Part shown: positions 1 to 6,960 of the stretch, one piece after another
How positions within the stretch are numbered: position 1 is the first letter of the stretch
How the letters are laid out: every line of letters starts with the position of its first letter
Origin: Phycisphaerae bacterium
Lineage (GTDB): Bacteria; Planctomycetota; Phycisphaerae; Phycisphaerales; UBA1924
Direction: 5' to 3'
NCBI GenBank assembly: GCA_030426605.1
Contig: JAUHXM010000002.1
Span: forward strand, 59,482 to 123,481
Length of the DNA stretch: 64,000 nucleotides
The notes under the pieces: model-generated
Told to the model about the DNA's origin: nothing
Databases searched by the model: none
Seen by the model: the letters and a program-made list of their open reading frames with translations, nothing else
Program-made: the position numbers and the translations under genes

Positions 1-705
1 CGCCATCGCTGGGCCCACCGCCTCTTTGTATCGGACGTCGTGCCCGGGCGACAGACTGTCACGGGCGAGGAGGCGCACCACGCCGTGCGCGTCAAACGCC
101 TGCGCCCGGGGGAGTTGGTGGAGCTCTTCGACGGCAACGGACGCGTCGTCGAGGGGACCGTCGCGGGGGTGGGGGGATCGCGCCAGCACCCGGAGATCGA
201 GGTCGAGCCCGAGGGGGAGCCGCGCGAGATTCCGCCGACGGTCCCCCGTGTCGAAATCTGGAGCCCGGCCCCGAAGGGCGACCGGCTCGAACGGATGCTC
301 GACCAACTCTCGCAAGCCGGCGTCGCCCGCTGGCGGGTGCTGATCACGGACCGGGCCGAGGACACCATGCCCAGGAAGCCCGACCGCCTGCGCCGGGTGC
401 TCGTCGAGAGCGCCAAGCAGTGCGGGCGGGCCCGCCTGCTCGAGATCGGCAGCCCCATCGCGTTGGACACGGCGCTGGGCGCGCCCGGCGTGGTCGTCGC
501 GTCACAGCACGCGGGGCCCGAGGGCCGGTCCGGGCCGGAGGAGCCCCGGACGCTGCTCGTTGGCCCGGAGGGCGGGTGGTCGGACGCCGAGTTGCGCCTT
601 TTTGAGGACCGGTCGGTACCGTGCGTGGGATTGGGCCCGCACGTGATGCGTCTGGAGACGGCCGCCGTGGTGGGGGCGGCCCGGCTGATGGAGAATCCGC
701 GATGA
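1..705 (+). CDS. rsmE: RsmE, 16S rRNA m3U1498 methyltransferase (5' end outside window)
   Basis: This SPOUT-class methyltransferase methylates N3 of U1498 in 16S rRNA using SAM. The reading frame is open from the first base and already encodes HRLFVSD, the usual N-terminal strand of the family (PUA-like domain), so the true start lies upstream. The GTG at 40 is not the start. The EAHHAVRVKRLRPGE segment is the typical early motif. The C-terminal knot carries GPEGGWSDAE and LGPHVMRLETA, the SAM-binding signature. The stop overlaps the ATG of the next gene (ATGA at 702-705), so the two are probably translationally coupled. The family assignment is firm. Confidence 0.93.
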   Translation, partial: RHRWAHRLFVSDVVPGRQTVTGEEAHHAVRVKRLRPGELVELFDGNGRVVEGTVAGVGGSRQHPEIEVEPEGEPREIPPTVPRVEIWSPAPKGDRLERMLDQLSQAGVARWRVLITDRAEDTMPRKPDRLRRVLVESAKQCGRARLLEIGSPIALDTALGAPGVVVASQHAGPEGRSGPEEPRTLLVGPEGGWSDAELRLFEDRSVPCVGLGPHVMRLETAAVVGAARLMENPR

Positions 706-1871
706 CGTTCCGAACCCTGCTCGCCGGCGTTGCCATATTGCTCGTCTGCTCGCCCGCGCAGGCGATCGACACCGAGCACCGCGTCCGCGCGCGCGAGATG
801 GCGGACCGCGCCATCGCGTACCTCCGCGCCGAGCAGGGGCCCGAGGGCGGGTGGCGGCACGCCGAGGACCGCCCGAACTTCCCCGCCGTCAGCGCGCTCG
901 CCGCGACGGGCATGATCCTCGACCCGCGCATCGACGAGGCCGACCCCGCCATCGAGCGCGCCACGCGCTACATCCTCTCCTTCCAGCACCCCGGCGGCGG
1001 CATCCACGACGGCGTGCTGACCAGCTACAACACCGCGATCTGCCTGAGCTACCTCGCGCACCTGCGCACGCCCGAATCGGCGCGCGCGATCGAGGTCTCA
1101 CGCCCGTTCCTGCTCGGGTTGCAGTACCACGAGGGGTTCGACGGCGCGCCCGACACCGAAGATCTCACCGAGCCCGTCTCGCCCGACCACCCGTACTACG
1201 GCGGCGTCGGGTACGGCTCGCACGGGCGCCCGGACCTCTCCAACGTCGGGTTCTTCATCCAGGCGCTGCACGACACCGGGCTGAGCACCGAGGACGAGGC
1301 ATACAAACGCGCCCTCGTGTTCTTGTCGCGCGTGCAGATGCTCGACGAGACGAACGACTTCGAGTACGCCGACGGGTCGATGCAGGGCGGATTCATCTAC
1401 GCGACCGTGCCCGACCGCGAATCGGTGGACGGCGTGCCGGGCCAATCGCAGGCGGGCGAGATCGAGGAAACGCTCAGCGACGGCACCGTCGCCTCGCGCC
1501 TGCGTTCCTACGGGAGCATGACCTACGTGGGGTTCAAGAGCCTGATTTACGCGGATCTCGCGCCGGACGACCCGCGCGTCGTCGCGGCCCGTGGGTGGAT
1601 CGAGCAGAACTTCACCCTCGACGAGAACCCGGGGTTGGGCGATCAGGGGCGGTACTACTACTACCTCTCGCTCGCCCGCGCGCTCGACGCGTGGGGTGAG
1701 AACGAAATCGCGGGCGAGGACTGGCGTGCGGGGTTGATCGACACGCTCGCGGAACTGCAATCCGCCGACGGGTCGTTCACGCCCGTCAACGATCGGTGGA
1801 TGGAGGCCGACCCGGTGCTGATCACGGCGTACAGCCTGATCGCCCTGCAGGCCGCGATGGGCAACGGGTGA
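702..1871 (+). CDS. Secreted prenyltransferase/terpene-cyclase-like repeat protein
   Basis: A 389-residue protein with a clear signal peptide (MTFRTLLAGVAILLVCSPAQA), so it is probably periplasmic or exported. The mature part contains repeats of the alpha/alpha-toroid type: blocks such as AIAYLRAEQGPEGGW, ILSFQHPGGGI, FIQALHDTGL and TLAELQSADGSF resemble the Gly-Trp/Phe repeats of prenyltransferase beta subunits and squalene cyclases. No DxDD cyclase motif is visible, so a catalytic role is not supported; a binding or structural role is equally possible. The start is fixed by the 4-bp overlap with rsmE and the signal peptide that follows. Similar secreted repeat proteins are common in planctomycetes and mostly uncharacterised. 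Confidence 0.8.
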   Translation: MTFRTLLAGVAILLVCSPAQAIDTEHRVRAREMADRAIAYLRAEQGPEGGWRHAEDRPNFPAVSALAATGMILDPRIDEADPAIERATRYILSFQHPGGGIHDGVLTSYNTAICLSYLAHLRTPESARAIEVSRPFLLGLQYHEGFDGAPDTEDLTEPVSPDHPYYGGVGYGSHGRPDLSNVGFFIQALHDTGLSTEDEAYKRALVFLSRVQMLDETNDFEYADGSMQGGFIYATVPDRESVDGVPGQSQAGEIEETLSDGTVASRLRSYGSMTYVGFKSLIYADLAPDDPRVVAARGWIEQNFTLDENPGLGDQGRYYYYLSLARALDAWGENEIAGEDWRAGLIDTLAELQSADGSFTPVNDRWMEADPVLITAYSLIALQAAMGNG

Positions 1872-1882
1872 GGGAGCAGACG

Positions 1883-3409
1883 ATGACGACGATGACACGA
1901 TCGAAAGCACACGCGGACCTGCTCGACCACAAGCGCGACACGGCGACCCTCGGGTCCGTCGCGGGGCTGCTCGGGTGGGACCAGGAGACCTACATGCCCG
2001 GCGCCGCGGCGGACGCCCGCGCGGCGCAGTCGTCCATGCTCGCGGGGCTCATCCACGAGCGTTCGACGAGCGAACGCCTGGGCGCGCTCATCGCGGCGTG
2101 TGAGTCGGATGAGGACCTGACGTCGGACGCCCAGACCGCCGCGGAACTCCGCGAGATCCGGCGCAGCTACGACCTCGCGACCAAGCTTCCGGGCGATCTC
2201 GTGCGAGAGATGGCCGAGACGGGCTCGAAGGCTCAGCAGGTCTGGAAGAAGGCCCGCGAGGGCAACGACTTTGCGCAGTTCGAGCCTTGGCTCGCGAACA
2301 TGGTGGACCTCGCCCGGCGCAAGGCGGCGTGCTACGGCACGCCCGAGGGCGGCGAGGCGTACGACGCGCTGCTCGAAGAGTACGAACCGGGCGCGACCGC
2401 GCGCGAGATCGAGGCCGTCTTCACGCCGCTGGGCGAACGCCTGAGCTCGTTCATCCAGGACGTCGCCGACAACGGCACCCCGCCCGACGAAGCGCCGCTG
2501 AACGTGAAGGTGCCCGATACCGCGCAGCACGCCTTCGGGCTCGAGGTGCTCGGCGCGATGGGGTTCGACCTCGACGCCGGGCGACTGGACATCACGGCCC
2601 ACCCGTTCTGCTCCGGGTTTGCGCCGGGCGACACGCGCCTCACGACGCGCTACCGCGACGAGCGGTTCACCGACGCCCTCTACGGCACGATGCACGAGGG
2701 CGGGCACGGGCTGTACGAACAAGGCCTCCCCAAGGCGGACAAGTTCGGCTCGCCCCTCGCGGACTCGATCTCGCTGGGCATCCACGAATCGCAATCGCGC
2801 ATGTGGGAGAACCTCGTCGGGCGCTCTCGCCAGTTCTGGGTCTGGGCGAAGCCCATCGCGGACACGCACTTCGCCGGCGCGCTCGACGCGTTCGGCGTGG
2901 ACGACATGACGCGCGCGGTGAACACCGCCAAGCCGAGCTTCATCCGCGTCGAGGCGGACGAGGCGACGTACAACCTGCACGTCATGCTCCGGTTCGAGAT
3001 CGAGCGGGCGCTGTTGCGCGGCGATCTCGAAGCGGCGGACGTTCCCGCCGCCTGGAACGCGCGGTTCAAGGAGCTGTTTGGTTTGGACGTCCCCGACGAC
3101 CGGCGCGGGTGCCTGCAGGACGTGCACTGGAGCTTCGGGCTCATCGGGTACTTCCCGACGTACACGCTGGGCAACCTCTACGCCGCCCAGTTCTGGGAGA
3201 CGATCCTTGAAGAGGTCCCCGATCTCGAATCGAAGATGGAACGCGGCGCGTTCGGCGACCTGCTCGCATGGCTCCGTGAGAAGATCCACGCGCACGGGAA
3301 ACGCTACCGTGCGGGCGAGCTGTGCGAGATGATCACCGGCAAGCCCCTGAGCGCCGACCCGCTCATGCGGCATCTGGAGCGCCGGATCCGCCCGGCGTAC
3401 GGGTTGTAA
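1883..3409 (+). CDS. M32 family metallocarboxypeptidase
   Basis: A cytoplasmic zinc carboxypeptidase of the Taq/Pfu type, which removes C-terminal residues from peptides. The 508-residue length matches the family (about 500). The zinc site HEGGH is at residues 271-275, preceded by YGTMHEGGHGLYEQG; downstream GIHESQSRMWEN and the IRVEADEATYNLHVMLRFEIE block are the other family signatures. The ATG at 1883 is preceded by AGGGAGCAG and lies 11 bp after the previous stop, so it probably shares that transcript. Upstream in-frame codons overlap the previous gene and are not needed. The identification is firm; the substrate is unknown. Confidence 0.93.
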   Translation: MTTMTRSKAHADLLDHKRDTATLGSVAGLLGWDQETYMPGAAADARAAQSSMLAGLIHERSTSERLGALIAACESDEDLTSDAQTAAELREIRRSYDLATKLPGDLVREMAETGSKAQQVWKKAREGNDFAQFEPWLANMVDLARRKAACYGTPEGGEAYDALLEEYEPGATAREIEAVFTPLGERLSSFIQDVADNGTPPDEAPLNVKVPDTAQHAFGLEVLGAMGFDLDAGRLDITAHPFCSGFAPGDTRLTTRYRDERFTDALYGTMHEGGHGLYEQGLPKADKFGSPLADSISLGIHESQSRMWENLVGRSRQFWVWAKPIADTHFAGALDAFGVDDMTRAVNTAKPSFIRVEADEATYNLHVMLRFEIERALLRGDLEAADVPAAWNARFKELFGLDVPDDRRGCLQDVHWSFGLIGYFPTYTLGNLYAAQFWETILEEVPDLESKMERGAFGDLLAWLREKIHAHGKRYRAGELCEMITGKPLSADPLMRHLERRIRPAYGL

Positions 3410-3436
3410 GTCGCGTCGCGCGTCTCAGGGAGCCCC

Positions 3437-3491
3437 GAGCGTGAGCGAGCGGGCAGATTCATCGCACGCCACGGCCCGCTCGCTCACGCTC
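3437..3491. repeat. Intergenic palindrome, 18-bp arms
   Basis: Arms at 3437-3454 and 3474-3491 are perfectly complementary (GAGCGTGAGCGAGCGGGC and its complement), with a 19-base spacer. Beyond one mismatch the stem continues for three more pairs. It lies between the stop of the M32 peptidase (plus) and the stop of the aminotransferase (minus), so it may act as a bidirectional terminator, although there is no T-run. It may instead be a dispersed REP-like element. Confidence 0.75.
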
Positions 3492-3522
3492 CGGGATCTC
3501 TCCCCCGCGATCGCGTGAGAAG

Positions 3523-4827
3523 TCACGAGCGCTCGCGCCCCAGCTCGACCGCCAGCGCCTCGCCCAGGCGTTCGTAGTCGGCGAGCGTGTTGTAGAGCTG
3601 GGCGCTGATCCGCATGATGCGGGTCGCGACGCCGGGCAGGTCCCAGATGGGGACTTGGATGCCGTGGTTTGTGTAGAGGCGGTCCCACAGGGCGTCGTCG
3701 AAGAGCTCGCCGGGCGGGTTGCCGCCGGGGCAGTCGGGGAGGACGACGCCGACCATGGTGCCGGTCATCTCGTCGGGGACGGGCTGGTCGATGCCGAGCC
3801 GGTCGCAGACGACGCGGGCGCCGGCGCGGGCGAGCTGGTGGTTGCGTTGGTAGAGGGTGTCCCACCCGCCGGGCATCTGCGCGCCGAGGTGGTGGATCGC
3901 GACGGGCGTGACGAGGTTGGCCGAGTAATCGCCGGTGCCGACGTAATCGAAGTCGCAGAGGAACGCCTTGCGGTCGGCGCGCGGCTCGTGGACGCGGCAC
4001 GAGAGCGCGAGCGGCTTGATCCGCCGCTGGGCCTCGGGCTCGGCGTAGAAGAACCCGGTCCCCTTGGGCGTGCACAGCCACTTGTGGCACGACGCCGCGT
4101 AATACGTCGGCGCCAACTCGCGGATGTTCAGCGGGATCTGCCCGGGCACGTGGGCGCCGTCCACCAGGATGTCGATCCCACGCTCGCGCACGGCGGGCAC
4201 GATCCGCTCGACCGGGAACACCAGCGCCGTCGCGCTGGCGATGTGCGAGACCACGACGAGCTTCGTTCGCTCGGTGATCGCGCCCAGGACGGCGTTGACC
4301 ACGTCGTCGGGCGTCACGACCGGGAAGGGGACCTTCGCGACGACTTTGCGGCACCCGACACGCCCGCACAGGCGGTCGAGCTCGTTGACCGTCGCGGAAT
4401 ACTCGTGATCGGTGATCAGCACCTCGTCGCCCGGGCCCAGGCCCGCCCCATGGAGGACGGTCGCGACGGCGAACGTCGCGTTGGGCACGAGCGCCAGGTC
4501 GCTCGCGGGGGCGCCCACGAACGCGCCGATGTCCCGGCGGGCGGCGTCCGCGTAACGCTCCAGGTCGTGCTTGAAAAACCGGACGGGGTCGGACTCGAGC
4601 CGTCGGCGGAGTTCGGCCTGGGCTTCGCCCACGACCACCGGGCACGAGCCGTACGACCCATGATTCAGCTGCGTGAGCCCCGGGCGGATGGGCCAGCGGG
4701 CGGGCTCGGAGACCCGCTCGGGCGGCATCAGCGGCTCGGGGGCGCGGCTGGGCGGTGCGGCGACCTCGATCGGGCGCGCCAAGCCGGCGATGGTGCGGGC
4801 GGGTTCGAACGTCTCGTGGTTGGGCAT
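3523..4827 (-). CDS. Class V aminotransferase, isopenicillin-N-epimerase-like (copy 1)
   Basis: A PLP-dependent fold type I enzyme of 434 residues. Counting from the GTG at 4836, the PLP Lys is K252 in SCHKWLCTPKGTG, and D226 in LVDGAHV is the residue that contacts the pyridine nitrogen. The N-terminal LNHGSYGSCP and PNATFAVATV blocks are typical of the isopenicillin-N epimerase/cysteine-lyase-like subgroup. The substrate cannot be read from sequence. I chose the ATG at 4827 over the GTG at 4836; neither has a strong ribosome site. The paralogue immediately upstream on the same strand (4970-6214) shares the same motif order, which indicates a tandem duplication followed by divergence. A palindromic repeat separates the two. 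Confidence 0.85.
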   Translation of the reverse strand: MPNHETFEPARTIAGLARPIEVAAPPSRAPEPLMPPERVSEPARWPIRPGLTQLNHGSYGSCPVVVGEAQAELRRRLESDPVRFFKHDLERYADAARRDIGAFVGAPASDLALVPNATFAVATVLHGAGLGPGDEVLITDHEYSATVNELDRLCGRVGCRKVVAKVPFPVVTPDDVVNAVLGAITERTKLVVVSHIASATALVFPVERIVPAVRERGIDILVDGAHVPGQIPLNIRELAPTYYAASCHKWLCTPKGTGFFYAEPEAQRRIKPLALSCRVHEPRADRKAFLCDFDYVGTGDYSANLVTPVAIHHLGAQMPGGWDTLYQRNHQLARAGARVVCDRLGIDQPVPDEMTGTMVGVVLPDCPGGNPPGELFDDALWDRLYTNHGIQVPIWDLPGVATRIMRISAQLYNTLADYERLGEALAVELGRERS

Positions 4828-4896
4828 GGCAGTCACGCCAAGCGTATCGGAGTTTCGGGCACCGCGGCTTGCATGGAGAACAACGAGCGGACGGGC

Positions 4897-4980
4897 CGTG
4901 CCACTGATCCGTCCTCGGGTCCGTGAGGTGTATGCAACGTCCGTGCGACGGCACTGACCGGCGGACCGGTCAGTGGCACG
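4897..4980. repeat. Dispersed double-hairpin repeat, copy 1
   Basis: The unit starts CGTGCCACTGA at 4897 and ends with the complement CAGTGGCACG at 4971-4980. The right half is a perfect hairpin (CACTGACCGG-CGGA-CCGGTCAGTG, 4952-4975) and the left half (4900-4923) is an imperfect one. It overlaps the last codons and stop of the aminotransferase at 4970. A close copy is at 19811-19887 and a half copy at 60901-60928. Confidence 0.8.
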
Positions 4981-6214
4981 ACGAACGCCCGAGCTCCGCC
5001 CCCAGCGCCCCGGCGAGGTACTCGTACTGCCCGATCGCGTTGTAATAGTTCGCGCTGACGCGGAGCACCGGCGTGTGACCGACGCCGATCATGCCTTCGG
5101 GCGCGTCGCGGGCTTCCCAGATCGGCACCTGGATGCGCCAGCGGTCGAACAGGGCCTGCTTGAGGTCGCCCGCGGCACGCCCCGCCGGCAGCGCGACCGC
5201 GGCGATCGCGCCCGTGCACGCGTCGGGCACCGGGGGCTCAAGCCCGAGGCGTTGGCAAATCGCGGCCCGGCCGGCGATCGCGAGGTCGCGGTTGTGGTCC
5301 ATGTACGCCCCGACCGAGCCGGCGACGCTTGCAAGGAACTCCGCCGCGTCGGCGATCGCGAGGAACGGCGTGATGTCGCGGGTGCCCACGTAATCGAACT
5401 CGACGTGGAACGCCGACCGCCCGGCGGTTCGGGCGACCGCGTCGCGCGTCGGGGCGCTGTTCGACAGGATGGGCGGGCGGAACGCGGGCTGGAGGTCCCG
5501 GCGGACGTACAGCCACGCGCTCCCCTTGGGCGAGCAGAGCCACTTGTGGGCGTTGCCCGTCGCCCAGGCGACGTCCCAACGGGCGAGGTGGTGGGGGGCG
5601 AACCCGACGCCGTGGGCGGCGTCGAGCAGGATCTCCACACCCCGCGCGCGCAGGGCCGGGCAGAGCTCGTCGAGCGGCATCGCGATCGCGCTGGGGCTCG
5701 TGACACCCGAGATCATGCACGCCCTCGTCCGGCCCGTCAGGCGCGACACGACTGCCTCGACGAGCGCGTCGGCGTTTGGCACGGGCCAGGGGAGTTCGGC
5801 GATCACAAGCGTCGCGCCCGTCCGCTCGCAGATCGCTTGGCAGTTGTGCAGGCACGCGGGGTACTCGTGCGAGGTGATGAGCAGCTCGTCGCCCGGGGCG
5901 AGCCCCATGTTGTGCAGGGCGGCATGCACGCCCTGGGTCGCGTTGGGGACAAACACGAGGTCCGCCGCGTCGCACCCGAGCAGGGGGGCGATCGCATCGC
6001 GGGACCGGTCGAGCAGGCGGGACGCGTGCTCGACGAAGAACGTGACCGTGTCGCGTTCCATGAGATCGACGTGCCGACGCTGGGCGTCGAGCACCGCGGG
6101 GGGGCAGGCGCCGAAGCTCCCGTGATTCAGGGGGACGAGCCCGGGGTCGATCGCCCAGTGTTTCGCAGCCGGGGCGGGCGCGGGAAAGTTCGCGGGCAGC
6201 TCGGTGGTCGTCAT
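4970..6214 (-). CDS. Class V aminotransferase, isopenicillin-N-epimerase-like (copy 2)
   Basis: A 414-residue paralogue of the gene downstream of it. Key sites are LNHGSFGACPP near the N-terminus, PNATQGVHAAL, D198 in LLDAAHGVGF (PLP contact) and the Schiff-base lysine K224 in NAHKWLCSPKG. The start is the ATG at 6214, followed directly by family-like sequence. The final codons (Cys-His-stop) lie inside the palindromic repeat at 4897-4980, so the C-terminus has been shaped by that element. The substrate is unknown. Membership in the PLP class V family is firm; the specific epimerase label is only the nearest family name. Confidence 0.85.
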   Translation of the reverse strand: MTTTELPANFPAPAPAAKHWAIDPGLVPLNHGSFGACPPAVLDAQRRHVDLMERDTVTFFVEHASRLLDRSRDAIAPLLGCDAADLVFVPNATQGVHAALHNMGLAPGDELLITSHEYPACLHNCQAICERTGATLVIAELPWPVPNADALVEAVVSRLTGRTRACMISGVTSPSAIAMPLDELCPALRARGVEILLDAAHGVGFAPHHLARWDVAWATGNAHKWLCSPKGSAWLYVRRDLQPAFRPPILSNSAPTRDAVARTAGRSAFHVEFDYVGTRDITPFLAIADAAEFLASVAGSVGAYMDHNRDLAIAGRAAICQRLGLEPPVPDACTGAIAAVALPAGRAAGDLKQALFDRWRIQVPIWEARDAPEGMIGVGHTPVLRVSANYYNAIGQYEYLAGALGAELGRSSCH

Positions 6215-6273
6215 GCGACGAGCCTATCGCGCGACGCCGCCGGTTCCCTGATGGAGCGTGCGGATCGGGTCCG

Positions 6274-6372
6274 CACGCCGCGGATGAGCGAAGTGAATCC
6301 AGCGGATTCAATCGGAGGGCACACCACGCACCGGAACCGCTGGATTCGCCCTCCGGGCTCATCCGCGGCGTG
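6274..6372. repeat. Long nested intergenic palindrome
   Basis: The outer arms, CACGCCGCGGATGAGC at 6274-6289 and its exact complement at 6357-6372, are 16 bp. The inner arms, GAATCCAGCGG at 6295-6305 and its complement at 6337-6347, are 11 bp. It lies in the 180-bp gap upstream of the copy 2 aminotransferase and downstream of a small unknown gene, so it may act as a transcript-end structure or be an immobile palindromic element. No T-run follows it. Confidence 0.8.
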
Positions 6373-6394
6373 ATAGGGAACGGGGGACCGCGAA

Positions 6395-6733
6395 TCAGCC
6401 GGTGACGTCGATGCTGCGGCCGAGGGTCACGCCGGTCGCGGCGGCGTTCTTGTCCGCCGGGTGGGAGTACAGCTCGATCGAGCCCGTCGGGCTTGGCGTG
6501 CGGGGCTGGGGGGTCACGGGGGTGTCGTGTATGGTCGCCCGATCGACGGTCGCCGCGACGAGGCGCTCGAGGGCCCCCTTCGGGCGGGCGGTCACCTCGA
6601 CCTGATCGATGGTCTGGCCCGCCCGGACATCCACGCCCGCCGGGCGCGCGGCACCCGCCGGCCTGGCGGCCCCGGCGTTTGTCGGTGGGAACGAGTATGT
6701 GGGCGGGATCGGGTCCATCTGGTGCTCGTCCAT
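6395..6733 (-). CDS. Small hypothetical protein
   Basis: I do not recognise a family. From the ATG at 6733 it encodes 112 residues; an in-frame ATG at 6718 (MDPIPP) is also possible. Visible features are a Pro/Ala-rich N-terminus containing two near-identical AARPAG units, a central ERLVAATVDRA segment and a well-structured C-terminus, HPADKNAAATGVTLGRSIDV. No signal peptide or membrane segment is seen. It sits between the EF-G-like gene and the aminotransferase on the same strand, but a terminator (6903-6935) separates it from the former. The codon bias fits a real gene; the function is unknown. Confidence 0.6.
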   Translation of the reverse strand: MDEHQMDPIPPTYSFPPTNAGAARPAGAARPAGVDVRAGQTIDQVEVTARPKGALERLVAATVDRATIHDTPVTPQPRTPSPTGSIELYSHPADKNAAATGVTLGRSIDVTG

Positions 6734-6902
6734 GATCGGCGCGTGCGTCCGAATCCGTCCACACGCCGGCGAGTCAGAGCATAGCGAGGCGGGCCCGGTG
6801 ATCCGAGCGCCGCCCGAAACTCCGCGCAGCGGATGCCCGCATCGCCCGATCGGCGCGCCCATCGGTCGGGTTTATGGGGCGTGCGGGGGTTGCGCTGAGG
6901 GC

Positions 6903-6935
6903 AAAAAACACGGGGCTCGAATTCAAGCCCCGTGT
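6903..6935 (-). terminator. Rho-independent terminator of the EF-G-like gene
   Basis: Read on the minus strand, a perfect 10-bp stem (ACACGGGGCT at 6926-6935 with its complement at 6908-6917, 8-base loop) is followed directly by six T. It lies 26 bp after the stop of the gene at 6961-9030. This is the clearest intrinsic terminator in the window. Confidence 0.9.
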
Positions 6936-6960
6936 CAGCATCCGTGTTGATGGGGGATGA

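Noticed and set aside
3523..6214. The aminotransferase pair as a biosynthetic gene cluster
   Set aside because: No NRPS, PKS or tailoring genes nearby; only the fold resemblance to isopenicillin-N epimerase.
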